Origin: Acidobacteriaceae bacterium
GTDB taxonomy: Bacteria; Acidobacteriota; Terriglobia; Terriglobales; Acidobacteriaceae
Direction of reading: 5' to 3'
Assembly: GCA_003165455.1 (NCBI GenBank)
Contig: PLUJ01000164.1
Location: 7,091-12,438, forward strand
DNA: 5,348 bases
Below, piece by piece: positions 3,146-5,348 of this stretch. Within the stretch, counting starts at the first letter, position 1; every line of letters starts with the position of its first letter. The notes beneath the pieces are model-generated. The model made no database searches. It was not told the origin of the DNA and worked only from the letters and a program-made list of their open reading frames with translations. The position numbers and the translations under genes are program-made.

Positions 3146-5348
3146 TTAGTTCAACGCTGTTACTGGAATAGCTTGAAGCGATGTATACACTACCGTCAGG
3201 TCGGGGCCGTTGGTTCCGCAGTCAAGCAGAACCTGAGCAAAGCCTTGCTGCGGGACGGTTACCACGCCAATTGAAGTAATGTTGGCATAGCCCGGAGCGC
3301 TTGGGGCAGTCCATGAGCCGTCAGGGTTTCGAGAACCGAAAGCTACCGGTACCGTTGCGAATGATCCGGTGCTGGTCCAAATGCTACTTCCTCCATCCAT
3401 CTCAAAGTAGCAGCCCGCATATTCCCCGCTGTATACCGAAGACGAATTGCTAACGGTCGTCGATGCAGTAATCATGTAAATTCCGGGTGATAACGGACCA
3501 CCCTGCGAGGTCTGGAAACTGGTTATGAAGTTATCGTAACCAGATACCAATGGGAACGGCAGGGTACCAATTGGCGTGCCGGTGTAACCATGTACTGATC
3601 CGGCAGGGCCGGTTGGACCCGTGGCTCCAGTTGGACCGGTAGCTCCAGTGGATCCAGTCGCTCCCGTTGGTCCGGTCAATCCTGGTAGGCCCTCAATCCC
3701 CTGAATTCCCTGTGTTCCGGGAGTTCCCGGTGTCCCAGCCTGTGCCATCATTACCCACGGAGACGTGCCCGGTATAGCAGTCCCCGCTGCTACGGGGGCT
3801 GTTGCAACATAGGTGGACGTACCACCAGAGGTGGAGGTCGCAACAGTACCGCCAGTGCCGATTACCTGTGAACCTGCGGCACCGGACTCCGAGTACATGC
3901 TGTCGCCATTGATGTTCCACGTTCCGTAGCCAATGGGTCCGAAGCAGTTGGACGAGTCCGTCATACAGAACGCCCCAGACGTGCCGCTCACGCCCCAGAA
4001 GCCACCACTGCTGTAGGTCATCGTGAGGTTGGTCGAAGTTGCGGTAAAGTCGTTGTTGGGTTGGCCCCCTGTATTGTAGTTGCCGGAACTAAATGCGGAA
4101 TTACCCGGCGTTAGAAGTGTCGAGTTCGTGGCACTGTCTGCCAGCGTGAGGTTCCACGAGACGATGTTGGAAGTGTTCAACACGCCTATGGTGCCATCGG
4201 TCGTTATCGTGCCAACCATCGAACCAGCGGAACCGAAGGTCAGGTTGACGTTGTAGGTGATATTGTTAGCACCCGCAGACGTGGGGACGAAAGTTACAAC
4301 GTCGTTGATGGCATATGCGGTGCTCGCGTTGAAAGCGCCACGGAAGTTGAAGCCAGTACCGTTGGTGCCGTTCGTTCCGTTGGTGCCTGGAAGTCCTTGC
4401 GCGCCTGCTGCTCCGGTTGCACCCGCTGTGCCTGTGGCTCCGTTGCAGACGTAGGTAACACCAGAGGCGCTTGTAAGACCAGTACCACCATTCGGGCACT
4501 CCGGGTTCCCAGGCGCAATTACAAACGTTGTAACATTCGTCCCGTTTGCTCCCGGAAGCCCTTGTGCGCCTACTGCTCCGGTTGTGCCAGTTAAGCCCAG
4601 GGGACCTTGCGGCCCCGCTGTGCCAGCGGCGCCCGCTGGACCCGCAGCACCAGACTGAGCGATCACGTTCCAGTTTGGATTGGGCGCAAACTGAATGTTG
4701 ACGGTGGCCGGTGTGCCGCTATTGGCTTCGGTAACCGCAGTGGTTCCCATTGTCCAAATGAGGTTTCCGCCTGAATCCGTTAATAGTGTTGGTCCGTTGA
4801 AGACTGTGCCGCTACCATTCACGAAAAGACTAATCGTAAAAGGGTCACTGGGAATGACTCCCAGTGTAAAGACTATGGGACAGTTGCACTGCGGGTTTAT
4901 GAGCGTGGCCGGGGAGCCGTTCAGCATTGCCCCGTATGATCCACTCGGGTAAGTGAGAGCGCCTCCGCCAGCGGGTTGATAGTTGATGCCGTTGTATCCA
5001 CCTGCAACAGGAAGCTGGAATGTAAGGAGGTAGGAACCAGTGGGCCAGTTAACCGTAAGGTTCAGGGTTGTACTTGTGTCAGGTTCCTGACCAGTATTAG
5101 CCACGGTGACTACGTAGCTGGACCCATTGAAGGAAACCGCGTCGTTGACGTTGTAGCTGGTTGTGGAACTCCACGGTCCAGTCCAATTGATGCCCGTTCC
5201 GTTGGTGCCGTTCGAGCCGTTTGCGCCCGCATTGCCCTGCGGTCCAACCAGACCTTGTGGACCCTGTGGGCCTGCTGCGCCATCGTTTCCGTTGATCCCC
5301 GCCACTCCTTGTGGACCGATTGCACCAGCGGGACCAACCAGACCTTGA
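3146..5348 (-). CDS. Large collagen-like (Gly-X-Y) exoprotein with split modules and a C-terminal beta-rich head, 5' end missing
   Basis: The frame is open to base 5348 and ends at TAA (3146-3148), giving 733 residues; the start and any signal peptide are outside the window. Numbered from the first complete codon, the order is: Gly-X-Y block 1 (1-52); aromatic module GPWSSTTSYNVNDAVSF to GQEPDTST (57-93); beta-rich insertion 1 (94-224); module end NWNVIAQSG; block 2 (233-271); a two-cysteine segment, C284 and C301 in YVCNG; block 3 (303-332); module copy 2, GAFNASTAYAINDVVTF (337-353); insertion 2 (354-508); module end GTSTYVATAP to WVMMAQAG; block 4 (538-583); and a C-terminal domain (584-733) ending in LQAIPVTALN, beta-rich with C646 and C710. 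Gly-X-Y blocks predict triple helices of a homotrimer, and the last domain probably nucleates trimerisation. There is no LPXTG motif or PEP-CTERM tail. It is probably a cell-surface or released filament; the role is unknown. Confidence 0.85.
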   Translation of the reverse strand, partial: QGLVGPAGAIGPQGVAGINGNDGAAGPQGPQGLVGPQGNAGANGSNGTNGTGINWTGPWSSTTSYNVNDAVSFNGSSYVVTVANTGQEPDTSTTLNLTVNWPTGSYLLTFQLPVAGGYNGINYQPAGGGALTYPSGSYGAMLNGSPATLINPQCNCPIVFTLGVIPSDPFTISLFVNGSGTVFNGPTLLTDSGGNLIWTMGTTAVTEANSGTPATVNIQFAPNPNWNVIAQSGAAGPAGAAGTAGPQGPLGLTGTTGAVGAQGLPGANGTNVTTFVIAPGNPECPNGGTGLTSASGVTYVCNGATGTAGATGAAGAQGLPGTNGTNGTNGTGFNFRGAFNASTAYAINDVVTFVPTSAGANNITYNVNLTFGSAGSMVGTITTDGTIGVLNTSNIVSWNLTLADSATNSTLLTPGNSAFSSGNYNTGGQPNNDFTATSTNLTMTYSSGGFWGVSGTSGAFCMTDSSNCFGPIGYGTWNINGDSMYSESGAAGSQVIGTGGTVATSTSGGTSTYVATAPVAAGTAIPGTSPWVMMAQAGTPGTPGTQGIQGIEGLPGLTGPTGATGSTGATGPTGATGPTGPAGSVHGYTGTPIGTLPFPLVSGYDNFITSFQTSQGGPLSPGIYMITASTTVSNSSSVYSGEYAGCYFEMDGGSSIWTSTGSFATVPVAFGSRNPDGSWTAPSAPGYANITSIGVVTVPQQGFAQVLLDCGTNGPDLTVVYTSLQAIPVTALN
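3149..3598 (-). other. C-terminal beta-rich head domain of the collagen-like protein
   Basis: The last 150 residues follow the fourth Gly-X-Y block. Alternating short strands are visible: PGIYMITAST, CYFEMDGG, SIWTSTGSF, ITSIGVVTVP, FAQVLLDCG and LTVVYTSLQAIPV. The pattern, in which 'GxYxxxAS' comes early and 'C...v...sL.AI.v..LN' ends the protein, recurs from memory at the ends of other bacterial collagen-like proteins, where the head is thought to trimerise. C646 and C710 could form a disulfide. The assignment is by pattern, not by alignment. Confidence 0.55.
3599..3736 (-). repeat. Gly-X-Y block 4
   Basis: Glycine occurs at every third residue for fifteen unbroken triplets (538-583). The second half is a run of PTG, ATG and STG triplets, so the DNA (about 3600-3680) is a degenerate 9-base tandem repeat rich in CCAGT/GGACC units and prone to slippage or misassembly. 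Confidence 0.9.
3824..4288 (-). other. Insertion 2 of the collagen-like protein, resembling a PEP-CTERM-associated beta domain
   Basis: About 155 residues interrupt the second aromatic module between INDVVTF and GTSTYVATAP. The stretch GTITTDGTIGVL (379-390), then WNLTL (398-402), then FTATSTNLTMTYS (434-446) and a C461/C468 pair in FCMTDSSNCF matches, from memory, a domain common in secreted PEP-CTERM proteins of cyanobacteria and other exopolymer-rich bacteria. The frame is continuous on both sides. The match is by motif order and should be tested by a profile search. Confidence 0.5.
4352..4441 (-). repeat. Gly-X-Y block 3
   Basis: Nine unbroken triplets (303-329) run into a GTNGTNGTG end. 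The AQGLPG-TNGTN part closely copies the end of block 2, and the Asn-Gly-Thr end copies that of block 1. This points to internal duplication of block-plus-module units. Confidence 0.85.
4535..4651 (-). repeat. Gly-X-Y block 2
   Basis: Thirteen unbroken triplets (233-271) are rich in alanine, proline and threonine at X and Y. The block ends at GANGTN and is followed directly by the two-cysteine segment at 284-301. Confidence 0.9.
4676..5068 (-). other. Insertion 1 of the collagen-like protein, unrecognised beta-rich domain
   Basis: About 131 residues separate the first module's GQEPDTST from its expected end NWNVIAQSG. The segment has alternating hydrophobic strands (SYLLTFQLPVAGG, IVFTLGVIP, FTISLFVNGS, NLIWTMGTTAV), glycine-rich turns and a C-x-C pair (C154, C156). 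I do not recognise the family. It differs from insertion 2 in sequence and in the point of insertion. Confidence 0.5.
5192..5347 (-). repeat. Gly-X-Y block 1 (continues beyond the window)
   Basis: Glycine recurs at every third residue from 2 to 50 without a break. CCAACCAGACCTTG occurs at 5244-5257 and again at 5334-5347, exactly 90 bases or ten triplets apart, so this block grew at least partly by duplication. The block runs off the right edge. The GTG at 5303-5305 is an internal valine codon within the repeat, not a start. Confidence 0.9.

Noticed and set aside
3599..3736. Possible CRISPR-like or tandem non-coding repeat
   Set aside because: The repeat is a degenerate 9-base period without spacers and keeps an open Gly-X-Y frame, so it is coding.
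4257..4454. Pro/Val-rich plus-strand frame opposite Gly-X-Y coding DNA
   Set aside because: The PLVPFVPLVPG pattern is only the complement of GTNGTN and similar triplets.
5303..5305. GTG as start codon of the collagen-like gene
   Set aside because: The frame and the unbroken glycine period continue upstream to the window edge, and no ribosome binding site context or signal peptide follows it.
3146..5348. Phage tail fibre interpretation of the collagen-like gene
   Set aside because: Gly-X-Y tracts also occur in phage fibres, but no phage gene is nearby, the neighbours are metabolic genes, and the PEP-CTERM-type insertion suggests an exported bacterial protein. The missing 5' end keeps this open.

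Overview
The window reads like a chromosomal segment of a moderately GC-rich soil or sediment bacterium. Acidobacteriota is my best guess. It rests on the overall look of the aldehyde dehydrogenase, the sugar isomerase and the large collagen-repeat exoprotein with a PEP-CTERM-type domain; it is recollection-based inference, not a computed placement. All four genes I can support lie on the minus strand, so transcription runs from right to left.

From right to left: (1) 3146-5348 is the 3' part of a large secreted-type collagen-like protein whose reading frame is still open at the right edge. It has four Gly-X-Y blocks, two copies of a short aromatic module that are each split by a long beta-rich insertion, and a C-terminal beta-rich head. 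(2) 2624-3145 is a 522-base stretch with no convincing gene. Its left part holds a promoter and ribosome binding site for the next gene; its middle holds nested inverted repeats that could fold as a structured element. (3) 1127-2623 is a complete NAD-type aldehyde dehydrogenase of the ALDH superfamily with all catalytic residues. (4) A weak hairpin separates it from a complete TIM-barrel sugar isomerase/epimerase-like gene (197-1042). (5) 1-128 is the first 42 codons of a small protein that starts at GTG and looks like the N-terminus of a cupin.

The aldehyde dehydrogenase, isomerase-like and cupin-like genes are spaced 84 and 68 bases apart in one direction, so they may form a small metabolic transcription unit for sugar or aldehyde handling. 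The sequence does not reveal the substrates. The collagen-like gene is separated by 522 bases and is probably an independent unit. I found no mobile element, CRISPR array, confident RNA gene or defence system, and no convincing undescribed system. The two observations most worth following are the interrupted-module architecture of the collagen-like protein and the nested inverted repeats at 2979-3064.
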